From JAYRWN01 sp041917975 (GTDB lineage Bacteria > Bacteroidota > Bacteroidia > Chitinophagales > Saprospiraceae): 9,022 nucleotides of DNA. Location of the stretch: positions 1 through 9,022 of the forward strand of contig JAYRWN010000013.1 of assembly GCA_041917975.1 (NCBI GenBank), in the 5' to 3' direction. Each line of letters opens with the position of its first letter. Within the stretch, counting starts at the first letter, position 1. Below, in pieces: positions 1 to 6,711 of this stretch. Both the position numbers and the translations under genes were made by a program. The notes beneath the pieces are model-generated. The model worked only from the letters and a program-made list of their open reading frames with translations, searched no databases and was not told where the DNA came from.

Positions 1-806
1 AAAGGACTATCGGAGGTTAGTCCCCCTGGACTAGGATAGACTACTGCTTCCCAGCCGGCAATACCCACAGCACCTAAAAAGGTGAGAAAACATAAAATAA
101 TAAGTGTTAATAACGCTGATCCAAAACCAATTAGCACATTTTTTTGAGGATGAATGGTTTCCTCGGCTACATTAGCAACACCTTCAATAGCAAGAAAGAA
201 CCAAATGGCGAAGGGAATGGAGGCAAATACTCCGGCCCAACCAAATGGCCAGGCGTTTTCAGTGAAATTTTGCCACTGAAAGGCAGGAATGGTGACTCCG
301 GCAAAGATGAGCAATTCCAATACAGCGATAAAAGTAATAATCAGCTCAAAGGTCGCTGCCAGTTTAACGCCCAAGACATTAAGAGAAGTGAATAGCAAAT
401 AGGCACCAAAAGCAATGACCATAATGGGTATTTGGGGCATGAACAAATGAAGGTAGGAACCAATGGCAATAGCTATAGCTGGCGGGGCAAATATAAATTC
501 TATATTTTGAGCCAATCCGCCGATAAAACCCCAGTCCCGGCCCAAAGCACGCATGGCATAATCAAATACACCTCCGGCTTTGGGTATAGCACAGGCCAGC
601 TCAGCATAACTGAAGGTAAATGTAACGTACATGAGCATGATAAAAAGGGTGGCGATCCCCAGACCCAGTGTTCCACCTTTTTCCAAACCCAAATTCCAGC
701 CAAAATACATGCCGGAGATGACATAGCCGACACCCAGACCCCATAACATGAATGGGCCGAGCGTCCGCTGTAAATGAGGAGTGGATGAGAGTTGGGTTGG
801 TGACAT
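1..806 (-). CDS. eat: Ethanolamine permease-like APC transporter, N-terminal 268 residues (3' end outside window)
   Basis: Inner-membrane transporter of the amino acid-polyamine-organocation superfamily, most like proton-coupled ethanolamine permeases, which take up ethanolamine as a nitrogen or carbon source. Translating the minus strand from ATG 804-806 gives an open frame to the window edge. Visible: a short hydrophilic N-terminus, then about seven hydrophobic segments near residues 18-40, 47-70, 98-122, 127-147, 150-172, 190-210 and 224-250. The ethanolamine-permease-like stretch GPFMLWGLGVGYVISGMYFG starts at residue 17; the APC pattern SYAELACAIPKAGG lies at 66-79; FFLAIEGVANVAEET at 203-217 is the family's TM6 region. 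Usual length is about 450 residues, so roughly 40% is missing. The start is chosen because it places the first membrane segment at the expected distance; no Shine-Dalgarno is seen. It is divergent from lon. No ethanolamine ammonia-lyase genes are visible, so the substrate rests on similarity only and could be another amine or amino acid. Confidence 0.87.
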   Translation of the reverse strand, partial: MSPTQLSSTPHLQRTLGPFMLWGLGVGYVISGMYFGWNLGLEKGGTLGLGIATLFIMLMYVTFTFSYAELACAIPKAGGVFDYAMRALGRDWGFIGGLAQNIEFIFAPPAIAIAIGSYLHLFMPQIPIMVIAFGAYLLFTSLNVLGVKLAATFELIITFIAVLELLIFAGVTIPAFQWQNFTENAWPFGWAGVFASIPFAIWFFLAIEGVANVAEETIHPQKNVLIGFGSALLTLIILCFLTFLGAVGIAGWEAVVYPSPGGLTSDSP

Positions 807-824
807 AAATAACTTTATGGTAAA

Positions 825-862
825 ATAAGTTTAATTCACAGATATGTAACATTAAAACTTAT
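825..862. repeat. 8-bp inverted repeat in the permease/lon divergent region
   Basis: ATAAGTTT at 825-832 is the exact reverse complement of AAACTTAT at 855-862, with a 22-nt spacer. It lies between the permease start (806) and lon (954) and one arm overlaps the candidate -7 box of the permease. It could be an operator, but an 8-bp match in AT-rich DNA may be chance. Confidence 0.3.
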
Positions 863-885
863 GTTTATGTGCTTATTAGTGAAAA
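854..885 (-). promoter_or_regulatory. Weak candidate promoter for the ethanolamine permease-like gene
   Basis: On the minus strand TTTT (882-885) is followed after 20 nt by TAAGTTTT (854-861). This resembles the Bacteroidota vegetative promoter (TTTG, 19-21 nt, TAnnTTTG) but matches imperfectly in both boxes, and the region is AT-rich, so chance matches are likely. The -7-like box overlaps one arm of the inverted repeat at 825-862. No equally good candidate was found for lon on the other strand. Confidence 0.22.
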
Positions 886-953
886 TTGACCTCCGCTTAT
901 TCCCAACTTTTAAAGCGGTTAGGCGTTACATGTTTCTTACAGAATTTTAGGTC

Positions 954-3344
954 ATGGAAGATCAGCAATTCATACATGAGCCGGAATCCAATAAGCCCGA
1001 ATTGGCCGGTAAAATTTTACCCTCTCATCTTTCTATATTACCATTATATCGCCGTCCCATCTTCCCTGGTATTGTGGTTCCTTTACACTTTGAGCGCAAA
1101 GAACACATAGCAACGGTGGAGAAAGCCATTGAGAAAGAACAAGGGTACATCGGGTTAGTGCTGGTGAAAGAAGAAACTGCGGACGGACAAGACCCTTTAT
1201 TTTTCGAGGTTGGCACCGTTTTTCAGATATTCCGGCAGTCAACTTCTCCGGAGGGGGTTCTACAGGTGTTGGGTCAAGCTCATAAACGTCTGATCAAAAA
1301 GAAATTAACATTTGTAGTTCCGGATTTGCGTTGGGAAGTAGACTATGTCCAGGAACCCACGACAAAACCCGACACTGAACTGAAGGCTTATATGCTGACC
1401 CTAAGCAATCAGGTTAAAGAACTCCTAAAACTAAATCCTTTATTTAAGGAACAAGTTAACCAATTGGTTGCTCAATTAAATTATGATACGCCTGGTTTGA
1501 CGCTGGATTTGATCAGTAACCTGGTAACCTCGGACAAATTAGACCTGCAAAATTTGTTGGAACAATTCGACTTAAAAGAGCGGGCTAAAATGCTGTTGCA
1601 TTTGCTGAAAGAAGAGTATGAAGTAGCGCTTATTCAGCAAAAAATCAACGATCAGATCAATGAAAAGATCCAGAAACAACAGCGGGAGTTTTTTTTGAAA
1701 GAACAGTTGCAAGCCATTAAAAAGGAACTCGGTCTGGAACGCGATGAAAAACAATCAGAGCTGGAGCAATTGCGTGAAAAATTAAAGGGAAAACGACTGA
1801 GTGGGGATGCGCAGAAAGTGGTGGATGAGGAGATGAAAAAACTGAGTCTGCTCAATCCGGAGTCTCCGGAATTCAATGTGACGCGCAATTACTTACAGCT
1901 TATTGCGGATTTACCCTGGGGCGTATTTAGTAAGGATAGTTTGGACCTTAAAAAAGCGCAACGAATTCTTGACCGCGATCACTTTGGTCTGAGCGACGTG
2001 AAGGAGCGTATATTGGAATTTTTGGGCTCGATCATCAAACGAGGGACGGTGGGTGGTTCGATCATTTGTCTGGTTGGTCCACCAGGTGTGGGAAAGACTT
2101 CGATAGGCAAGTCGATAGGCAAGGCATTAGGGAGGCATTTTTTCCGGTTTTCAGTGGGTGGAATGCGTGATGAAGCCGAGATAAAGGGTCATCGGAGGAC
2201 ATATATCGGAGCTATGCCTGGAAAGTTGATTCAGGCATTAAAACGAGTAGGTGCGGCGAATCCTGTAATTATGTTGGACGAAATCGACAAAATAGGGAGC
2301 AGTTTTCAAGGGGACCCGGCGAGCGCATTACTCGAAGTGCTTGACCCGGAACAAAATACGGACTTTTTAGATCATTACCTGGATATCCCGTTCAATTTAT
2401 CGAATGTGTTATTTGTCACCACCGCCAACCAACTGGATACTATTCCCGGACCTTTATTAGACCGTATGGAGGTTATTCAATTGTCCGGTTACATCCTGGA
2501 AGAAAAAATACAGATTGCTAAGAAATATCTTATCCCCAAACAACTGGAAAATCATGGTTATAAAAAAGAGGATGTCAAATTTACTGATGCGGCTTTGCGA
2601 CTGATTATCAATGATTACGCCCGGGAAGCAGGCGTAAGAAATCTGGAAAAACATTTGAGGCGTATCATTCGCAAGACTACCTTAAAAACGGGTACCGATG
2701 TTGATAATTTGGTTATTCATTCTACAGATATCGAAAGCTATTTAGGCAAACCGATATTCCATACGGAAAAATTATACCAAAAGTCCATCCCCGGGGTAGT
2801 GCTTGGACTGGCTTATACCTCCATGGGCGGGGCAACTCTTTATGTGGAAGCAACCGGGATTTACACCAAACATCCTGGTTTTAAACAGACCGGACAATTA
2901 GGAAAAGTAATGCAGGAGTCTTCAGAAATAGCCTACAGTTACATCCGAGGAATGCTCAGTAAATCCAAACCGCCGCACATGTATCTGGAAGAACATTTGG
3001 TTCATCTTCATGTTCCGGCAGGGGCCACGCCCAAAGATGGTCCGTCAGCAGGCATCACTATGGCCCTGGCCTTGTATTCCCTGGCCATCAATAAACCGGT
3101 TAAATCCGGCTTTGCCATGACCGGTGAATTGTCTTTAACCGGTAAAATATTACCCATTGGTGGTGTGAAAGAAAAAACCATTGCGGCTAAACGGGTAGGG
3201 ATTAAAGAGCTGATTTTTCCAGCAGAAAATGCCTCGGACTATGAAGCATTACCGGCATACATCACCAAAGGGCTCAAAGCTCACTTTGTAGATTATTTTG
3301 ACCAGATTATTCCGCTGGTATTCAAAAATAATAACTCCAATTAG
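954..3344 (+). CDS. lon: ATP-dependent protease Lon (endopeptidase La)
   Basis: Cytoplasmic homohexameric AAA+ serine protease that unfolds and degrades misfolded and regulatory proteins. All domains are present in 796 residues, close to the usual size (E. coli Lon has 784): LON substrate-binding domain from about residue 25 to 215, a helical and coiled-coil linker rich in K, E and Q at about 220-310, an AAA+ module with Walker A GPPGVGKT at 375-382 (Lys381) and Walker B MLDEID at 440-445, and a C-terminal protease domain with the catalytic Ser698 in PKDGPSAG and Lys741 in GGVKEK; the 43-residue Ser-Lys spacing equals that of E. coli Lon. ATG at 954 has a weak AGG just upstream. A 12-bp tandem repeat follows the Walker A motif. 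The gene is monocistronic as far as can be seen: divergent from the permease and interlocked at its stop codon with a convergent serine hydrolase gene. No CIRCE-type heat-shock operator is visible upstream. Confidence 0.98.
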   Translation: MEDQQFIHEPESNKPELAGKILPSHLSILPLYRRPIFPGIVVPLHFERKEHIATVEKAIEKEQGYIGLVLVKEETADGQDPLFFEVGTVFQIFRQSTSPEGVLQVLGQAHKRLIKKKLTFVVPDLRWEVDYVQEPTTKPDTELKAYMLTLSNQVKELLKLNPLFKEQVNQLVAQLNYDTPGLTLDLISNLVTSDKLDLQNLLEQFDLKERAKMLLHLLKEEYEVALIQQKINDQINEKIQKQQREFFLKEQLQAIKKELGLERDEKQSELEQLREKLKGKRLSGDAQKVVDEEMKKLSLLNPESPEFNVTRNYLQLIADLPWGVFSKDSLDLKKAQRILDRDHFGLSDVKERILEFLGSIIKRGTVGGSIICLVGPPGVGKTSIGKSIGKALGRHFFRFSVGGMRDEAEIKGHRRTYIGAMPGKLIQALKRVGAANPVIMLDEIDKIGSSFQGDPASALLEVLDPEQNTDFLDHYLDIPFNLSNVLFVTTANQLDTIPGPLLDRMEVIQLSGYILEEKIQIAKKYLIPKQLENHGYKKEDVKFTDAALRLIINDYAREAGVRNLEKHLRRIIRKTTLKTGTDVDNLVIHSTDIESYLGKPIFHTEKLYQKSIPGVVLGLAYTSMGGATLYVEATGIYTKHPGFKQTGQLGKVMQESSEIAYSYIRGMLSKSKPPHMYLEEHLVHLHVPAGATPKDGPSAGITMALALYSLAINKPVKSGFAMTGELSLTGKILPIGGVKEKTIAAKRVGIKELIFPAENASDYEALPAYITKGLKAHFVDYFDQIIPLVFKNNNSN
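2100..2123 (+). repeat. Perfect 12-bp tandem duplication inside lon, next to Walker A
   Basis: TCGATAGGCAAG occurs twice in a row, at 2100-2111 and 2112-2123, out of phase with the codons but encoding consecutive SIGK-SIGK in the helix right after the P-loop (GKTSIGKSIGKALG). As I recall the Lon family, this segment normally reads like GKTSLGKSIARALG, so the length is unchanged and the repeat is not an insertion; it looks like local sequence homogenisation or chance codon choice. Confidence 0.85.
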
Positions 3345-4567
3345 GATTTAGCTTGTTGCTGGTCAAAGGTCATGATCTGAGGCAACAGACTGGTGTAGAG
3401 TTTCCAGAAAGAGGCCACAGCTTGCCGGGAAAGATCTGACGCCGAATTGGTCAGGACACAGATGGCCACGCCTTTATCGCGGTTTATAGAAATTTCGTTG
3501 CGAAACCCATTGACAAAACCGCCATGAAGTACATATACATCTTCTTCTGTTTGCAAAACACGCCAACCCAGTCCGTAAGCCATACTCTTGGCGCCGGCAT
3601 ATTCATAGCGGATACTGCGCTCGAGCGGGGTATGAATTTGCGGTGTAAATGTTCTTTCAAGCGTCTGGAAATCAGCAACATCTGGGCGATGACCCAACAG
3701 GCAGGTCATCCAATTAGCCATATCCGAAATACTGGCATTAACACCTCCGGCGGGTGCGGCATTATAATATTTTTTGGTAATCGGTCTTTCCAGAACGCCC
3801 CGCCGCCCGATAACATGAGGTTTAGCGATATTGGGATTGGAAGTCATATTAAAATAAGAGGCTGAAGCGAATTGCATATTTAGGGGCTTAAAAATTCGTT
3901 CCTGCAATAAAGCTTCAAATGTCTTCCCTGTAGCTTTTTGCATGGCTTCACCGGCCAGGCTGAAGGCTGCGTTTTGGTACGAATAAATTTCTCCGGGTTT
4001 GGCTACCGGTCTTACCTTTTTCATGAGCGGGATAAGCTGATTCATGGTCAGTCCCTGCTCAATCATATTGGTATACGTGTGGTATGGGAAACCTGCGGTG
4101 TGTGAAAGGACGTTGCGCACCTTAACTTGTTCGGTGTATTGCGGATAATACATATTGAATTCCGGGATGTACTGATGAACGGGAGCATCCAGATCTAATA
4201 AACTGTCTTTGGCCAGGATACTGCTGAGTACACCGGTAAAACCCTTAGAAAGGGAGCCTAATCTAAAAACGGTGTAGGCATCTACATATTTATCCGTTCC
4301 GGCTTGTTTTTTACCATAACCTTTCATCCATAAAATCTGGTCATCTTTAACGATAGCGACCGCCGCACCAGGCACGTGATAATGGGCCATGAGAGATCTG
4401 AAGTTCTGATCGAATGTGCTGGCTATATCAAGTAAATAAGGATTCAGGGGTGGAGCAGGCTTACCAGCAGGGATAGGCGTATAATCTATTTTTCCAAACG
4501 GAGAATTATAAATGATTAATGGTAACAGGGTAAACAAACCGATCAGGCCCACAATAACTTTCTTCAC
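3341..4567 (-). CDS. Exported serine hydrolase, beta-lactamase family (class C / penicillin-binding-protein fold)
   Basis: A 408-residue member of the beta-lactamase-related family (PF00144), which includes AmpC, D-aminopeptidases, alkaline D-peptidases and esterases. The N-terminus MKKVIVGLIGLFTLLPLIIY is a signal peptide or membrane anchor without a lipobox Cys, so the enzyme should act outside the cytoplasm. Catalytic motifs: Ser105-Leu-Ser-Lys108 (SxxK nucleophile and base) in RLGSLSKGF, Tyr197-Gln-Asn199 (YxN) in YSYQN, and His348-Gly-Gly350 in place of the KTG triad, which is common in the non-lactamase branches. HTAGFP at 156-161 and PAGGVNASISDMANW at 272-286 are also typical. Substrate cannot be told; peptidoglycan or D-amino-acid peptide hydrolysis or esterase activity are all possible, and antibiotic resistance should not be assumed. 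It is transcribed toward lon, and its TAA (3341-3343) interlocks with lon's TAG. Upstream lie strong inverted repeats. Confidence 0.92.
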   Translation of the reverse strand: MKKVIVGLIGLFTLLPLIIYNSPFGKIDYTPIPAGKPAPPLNPYLLDIASTFDQNFRSLMAHYHVPGAAVAIVKDDQILWMKGYGKKQAGTDKYVDAYTVFRLGSLSKGFTGVLSSILAKDSLLDLDAPVHQYIPEFNMYYPQYTEQVKVRNVLSHTAGFPYHTYTNMIEQGLTMNQLIPLMKKVRPVAKPGEIYSYQNAAFSLAGEAMQKATGKTFEALLQERIFKPLNMQFASASYFNMTSNPNIAKPHVIGRRGVLERPITKKYYNAAPAGGVNASISDMANWMTCLLGHRPDVADFQTLERTFTPQIHTPLERSIRYEYAGAKSMAYGLGWRVLQTEEDVYVLHGGFVNGFRNEISINRDKGVAICVLTNSASDLSRQAVASFWKLYTSLLPQIMTFDQQQAKS

Positions 4568-4576
4568 TTCTTTTGG

Positions 4577-4600
4577 TTTATTTGAGTTGAGTCAAATAAA
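4577..4600. promoter_or_regulatory. Perfect 9-bp palindrome with 6-nt spacer, CRP/FNR-like layout
   Basis: TTTATTTGA (4577-4585) and TCAAATAAA (4592-4600) are exact reverse complements around GTTGAG. The core TTTGA-N6-TCAAA has the geometry of CRP/FNR-superfamily sites (TGTGA-N6-TCACA in E. coli). It ends 9 bp upstream of the serine hydrolase ATG, where a bound protein would block transcription or early elongation; in RNA it would form a 9-bp hairpin in the leader. The regulator is inferred from spacing only. Confidence 0.5.
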
Positions 4601-4618
4601 ATAACTTTTTTGTTTACA

Positions 4619-4650
4619 CAGAAATAATGCCGTATTTTTAACATTTACAA
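4619..4650 (-). promoter_or_regulatory. Weak candidate promoter for the serine hydrolase gene
   Basis: On the minus strand TTG (4648-4650) is followed after 21 nt by TATTTCTG (4619-4626), one mismatch from the Bacteroidota -7 consensus TAnnTTTG. The -33 box is only TTG and the area is AT-rich, so support is thin. If used, transcription would start near 4612 and the palindrome at 4577-4600 would lie in the leader. Confidence 0.22.
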
Positions 4651-4676
4651 TTACCGTCATAAAAAATACGGTATTA
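4625..4676. repeat. 15-bp inverted repeat (14/15) with an alternative internal hairpin
   Basis: TAATGCCGTATTTTT (4625-4639) pairs with AAAAATACGGTATTA (4662-4676) at 14 of 15 positions, with ten consecutive matches in the inner part and a 22-nt spacer. Inside the spacer TACCGT (4652-4657) is also the reverse complement of ACGGTA (4668-4673), so the right arm can pair in two exclusive ways. It lies midway between two divergent genes. It may be an operator pair, a bidirectional structural element or an RNA switch in a leader; the sequence does not decide. Confidence 0.6.
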
Positions 4677-4721
4677 ATTAAATACAGCATATTTCACATC
4701 AATACTGTCAAACGATTAATC

Positions 4722-5210
4722 ATGTGGCTTATTTTCCTCGGTGGGCTAAATTTTTTTTTACCTCATGCCTTATATGTCGGGGTCATTGAACTTAAACATG
4801 AACCAGGCCATCATCTGGCGCACCTAACAGTGAAGACTTTTACCAACGACTTAGAGGATTGTTTATATCATGCTTTTGGTACTCGCTACAAGTTAACAGG
4901 GGATCTAGATTCGGCTAAGGGATTATGGTCTAAAATTGAAAATTATATTTCAGAGCACACCGTTTTGAACATCAATCGCTTACCTACTGATCTAACCCTG
5001 GTCAAAGTAGAAGTAATGCAGGATAGTTATTGGATGAATTTTAAGGTGGAATGCCCACTTCAATGGAACTTCCTGGAGTTAAAGGCCGCATTCTTAATGG
5101 AGTTATTTCCTGACCAGGTTAACGTGGTCCACATCAAAGAAGGCCCACAAAAACAATTTTTCCGTTTGAATAAACATCAATCTACTATTACTGTCCCTGT
5201 TTCTCATTAA
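4722..5210 (+). CDS. DUF6702-like exported protein of unknown function
   Basis: A 162-residue protein that resembles the DUF6702 family, small periplasmic or secreted proteins I know mainly from Bacteroidota; no biochemical role is known to me. Visible: a hydrophobic N-terminus (residues 2-14, ending LPHA), then the family-like opening HALYVGVIELKHEP (15-28), LTVKTFTNDLEDCL (35-48), and the C-terminal QVNVVHIKEG (132-141). The pattern suggests a beta-rich single domain. Two oddities concern the start: the signal-like segment begins MWLIFLGG with no Lys or Arg, yet the frame stays open upstream to a stop at 4602-4604 and the codons just before the ATG read VKRLI, which would supply a normal basic n-region, though no ATG, GTG or TTG is available there. 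A run of nine T (4751-4759) also falls in the signal segment. It is divergent from the serine hydrolase and overlaps the next gene tail-to-tail by 23 nt. Confidence 0.82.
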   Translation: MWLIFLGGLNFFLPHALYVGVIELKHEPGHHLAHLTVKTFTNDLEDCLYHAFGTRYKLTGDLDSAKGLWSKIENYISEHTVLNINRLPTDLTLVKVEVMQDSYWMNFKVECPLQWNFLELKAAFLMELFPDQVNVVHIKEGPQKQFFRLNKHQSTITVPVSH

Positions 5211-6501
5211 ATAAGTCAAGGAGGGATTGGGTCGTGACGCTTACCCCTGTGCGCAACGAAGCCTTGACATCCGGATAATAATACGGTGAATGCAGTCCAG
5301 GGAGGTCCCCTTTAGCCATTCTTTCGGCAGGGACAGTGCCCAACCAATATAATACAGTAGGTATTTTAACTTTGTATTGGCCATAAAGGGCAAAATCTTC
5401 TGATACCATTTGGGGTTCAGCTTCGGTAACCTGGTCGGCACCAATAACTGTCGCTGCTGATCGAGTGAGTTTATCGACTAAAAGTCCATCATTCCAATTA
5501 GCTAGACCTTTAGTATCTGGAATGTGCACTTCCGGCATTCGGTCTTCCGGCATACCAGCAGCTATAGCTACTCCGCGTGCTATTTCTTTGATGCGCTGGT
5601 GGATTTTAGCCCGTACGTCATCAGAAAAAGTCCGTACCGTAAGTTTAAGGGTTACTTCATCCGGGATGATGTTGTGTTTGGTGCCTCCTTTAATTGCGCC
5701 AACGGTAATCACGGCCGGATCAGTTGGCTTCAGGGAACGACTGACAATAGTTTGAAGCTCCATGACCATCATGCTGGCAATGACTATAGGATCAACGGAC
5801 ATATGCGGTGCAGCGCCGTGTGCACCGACGCCAAACACTTTGATATCTATACTTTCCGAGGATGCCATAGTAAAACCCTTTCCATAGCCCATTTTTCCCG
5901 CCGGGATGGTGGGACTGCAATGTAGGGCTATGCCATACTTTGGTTCTCCAAATTTTTCGTACAATCCGGCATCCAGCATCAGTTTTGCACCTGCACCTAT
6001 TTCTTCCGCCGGCTGGCCGATGAGCATCAGTGTACCTTTCCATTGGTTCTTAAGTTTTACCATCTGGCGGGCCGTACCTATCCAGGCGGTCATATGCATA
6101 TCATGCCCGCACGAATGCATGGCGCCGGTTTTATCTCCGTTATAGGTGATTGTTTTTTGTGAGGCATAAGGTAGACCCGTCTTTTCGTACATGGGTAGTG
6201 CATCCATATCGGTGCGATAAAGAATGGTCGGGCCATTACCGTTCTTGAGTATTCCGACTATACCATACCCTCCGAAGTTTTCGGTAACTTCTATCCCTAA
6301 TTGACGCAATTCACTCGTCAGACGGGCGGCAGTTTCTTTCTCCTCCAGGGAGATTTCAGGATGTTCATGTCTTTCTTTGTAAAACGCCTCCAGATAGGAA
6401 AGATCATTATCGACAGATTCTGTTAAAGGTGTTGGAGGAAAATGTAAATATGGTGTAAAAGATAACATTAACCAGATGGAGGCCGCTGTCAAGACATTCA
6501 T
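5188..6501 (-). CDS. M20 family amidohydrolase / peptidase (M20D-type), apparently exported
   Basis: Metal-dependent hydrolase of the M20D group (hippurate, N-acyl-amino-acid and indoleacetyl-amino-acid amidohydrolases), which cleaves an acyl or carboxypeptide amide bond. In 437 residues the metal site is complete: Cys131 and His133 in MHSCGHDMH, Glu166-Glu167 in PAEEIGAGA, His194 in ALHCSP and His404 near the C-terminus in GLHSPYYYP. RTDMDALP (96-103) is the usual catalytic-domain stretch; the dimerisation domain spans about 211-325 and includes GVGAHGAAPH. An added N-terminus, MNVLTAASIWLMLSFTP, looks like a signal peptide, whereas many family members are cytoplasmic; it lacks a basic residue after Met, although AAA-CGC (Lys-Arg) codons directly precede the ATG, and an in-frame TAA lies just beyond them. 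Substrate unknown. It is downstream of, and in the same direction as, the nucleoside symporter gene, but 209 nt apart, so probably separately transcribed. Confidence 0.93.
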   Translation of the reverse strand: MNVLTAASIWLMLSFTPYLHFPPTPLTESVDNDLSYLEAFYKERHEHPEISLEEKETAARLTSELRQLGIEVTENFGGYGIVGILKNGNGPTILYRTDMDALPMYEKTGLPYASQKTITYNGDKTGAMHSCGHDMHMTAWIGTARQMVKLKNQWKGTLMLIGQPAEEIGAGAKLMLDAGLYEKFGEPKYGIALHCSPTIPAGKMGYGKGFTMASSESIDIKVFGVGAHGAAPHMSVDPIVIASMMVMELQTIVSRSLKPTDPAVITVGAIKGGTKHNIIPDEVTLKLTVRTFSDDVRAKIHQRIKEIARGVAIAAGMPEDRMPEVHIPDTKGLANWNDGLLVDKLTRSAATVIGADQVTEAEPQMVSEDFALYGQYKVKIPTVLYWLGTVPAERMAKGDLPGLHSPYYYPDVKASLRTGVSVTTQSLLDLFNEKQGQ

Positions 6502-6710
6502 GCGTTTAATTTTTTAAATTAATAAGTAAGCAATATGCAATTTTATATCGGAAATAACAAGCTAGTTCACAGGTGGTTTGTACCACGAACCATCCAATAG
6601 TCGCGCATCTTGTTACATGGCAGCCACACCCTTTGATCAGGTAGTCAATGGTATTATCCGACTGTCCAAATCAGGAATTAGCGAATAATGAGGATAAGAG
6701 GATATTCCTC
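6502..6710. other. 209-nt non-coding gap between symporter and amidohydrolase genes
   Basis: No supported gene. It should hold the end of the symporter transcript and the promoter of the amidohydrolase. Seen: a small hairpin GTGGT-TTGT-ACCAC (6573-6586), a hairpin at 6697-6711 next to the symporter stop, and an AT-rich stretch (6508-6550) in front of the amidohydrolase start. The longest tempting reading frame (6617-6688, 23 codons) has no recognisable features. Confidence 0.6.
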
Positions 6711-6711
6711 T
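6697..6711 (-). terminator. Possible weak terminator hairpin at the end of the symporter gene
   Basis: AGAGGA (6697-6702) and TCCTCT (6706-6711) pair perfectly with a 3-nt loop, immediately after and touching the symporter stop codon (6711-6713). There is no T-run after the stem on the minus strand, so it is not a standard intrinsic terminator; it may instead protect the 3' end or be chance. Confidence 0.25.

Noticed and set aside
144..746. Plus-strand open frames at 144-395 and 432-746
   Set aside because: They lie antisense to the permease gene, whose minus-strand translation is continuous and clearly a membrane transporter; the plus-strand products have no family features.
893..918. CCGCTT/AAGCGG 6-bp inverted repeat upstream of lon as a heat-shock (CIRCE) operator
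   Set aside because: The sequence does not match CIRCE (TTAGCACTC-N9-GAGTGCTAA) and a 6-bp stem with a 14-nt loop is weak.
1689..1696. T8 run in lon as a programmed frameshift site
   Set aside because: The frame through the run encodes the expected REFFLKEQL sequence of Lon and continues intact; a shifted product is not suggested.
3524..3865. Plus-strand open frame of 113 codons
   Set aside because: Fully antisense to the serine hydrolase, which carries all catalytic motifs.
5465..5925. Overlapping plus-strand open frames of 96 and 133 codons
   Set aside because: Antisense shadows of the M20 amidohydrolase; low-complexity Ser/Arg-rich products without recognisable domains.
6573..6586. GTGGT/ACCAC hairpin as an intrinsic terminator
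   Set aside because: Only a 5-bp stem with no T-run on either side, and far from the end of the symporter gene.
6617..6688. 23-codon plus-strand reading frame in the intergenic gap (MAATPFDQVVNGIIRLSKSG...)
   Set aside because: Too short to judge, no ribosome binding site, no known small-protein family and no hydrophobic or repeat features.
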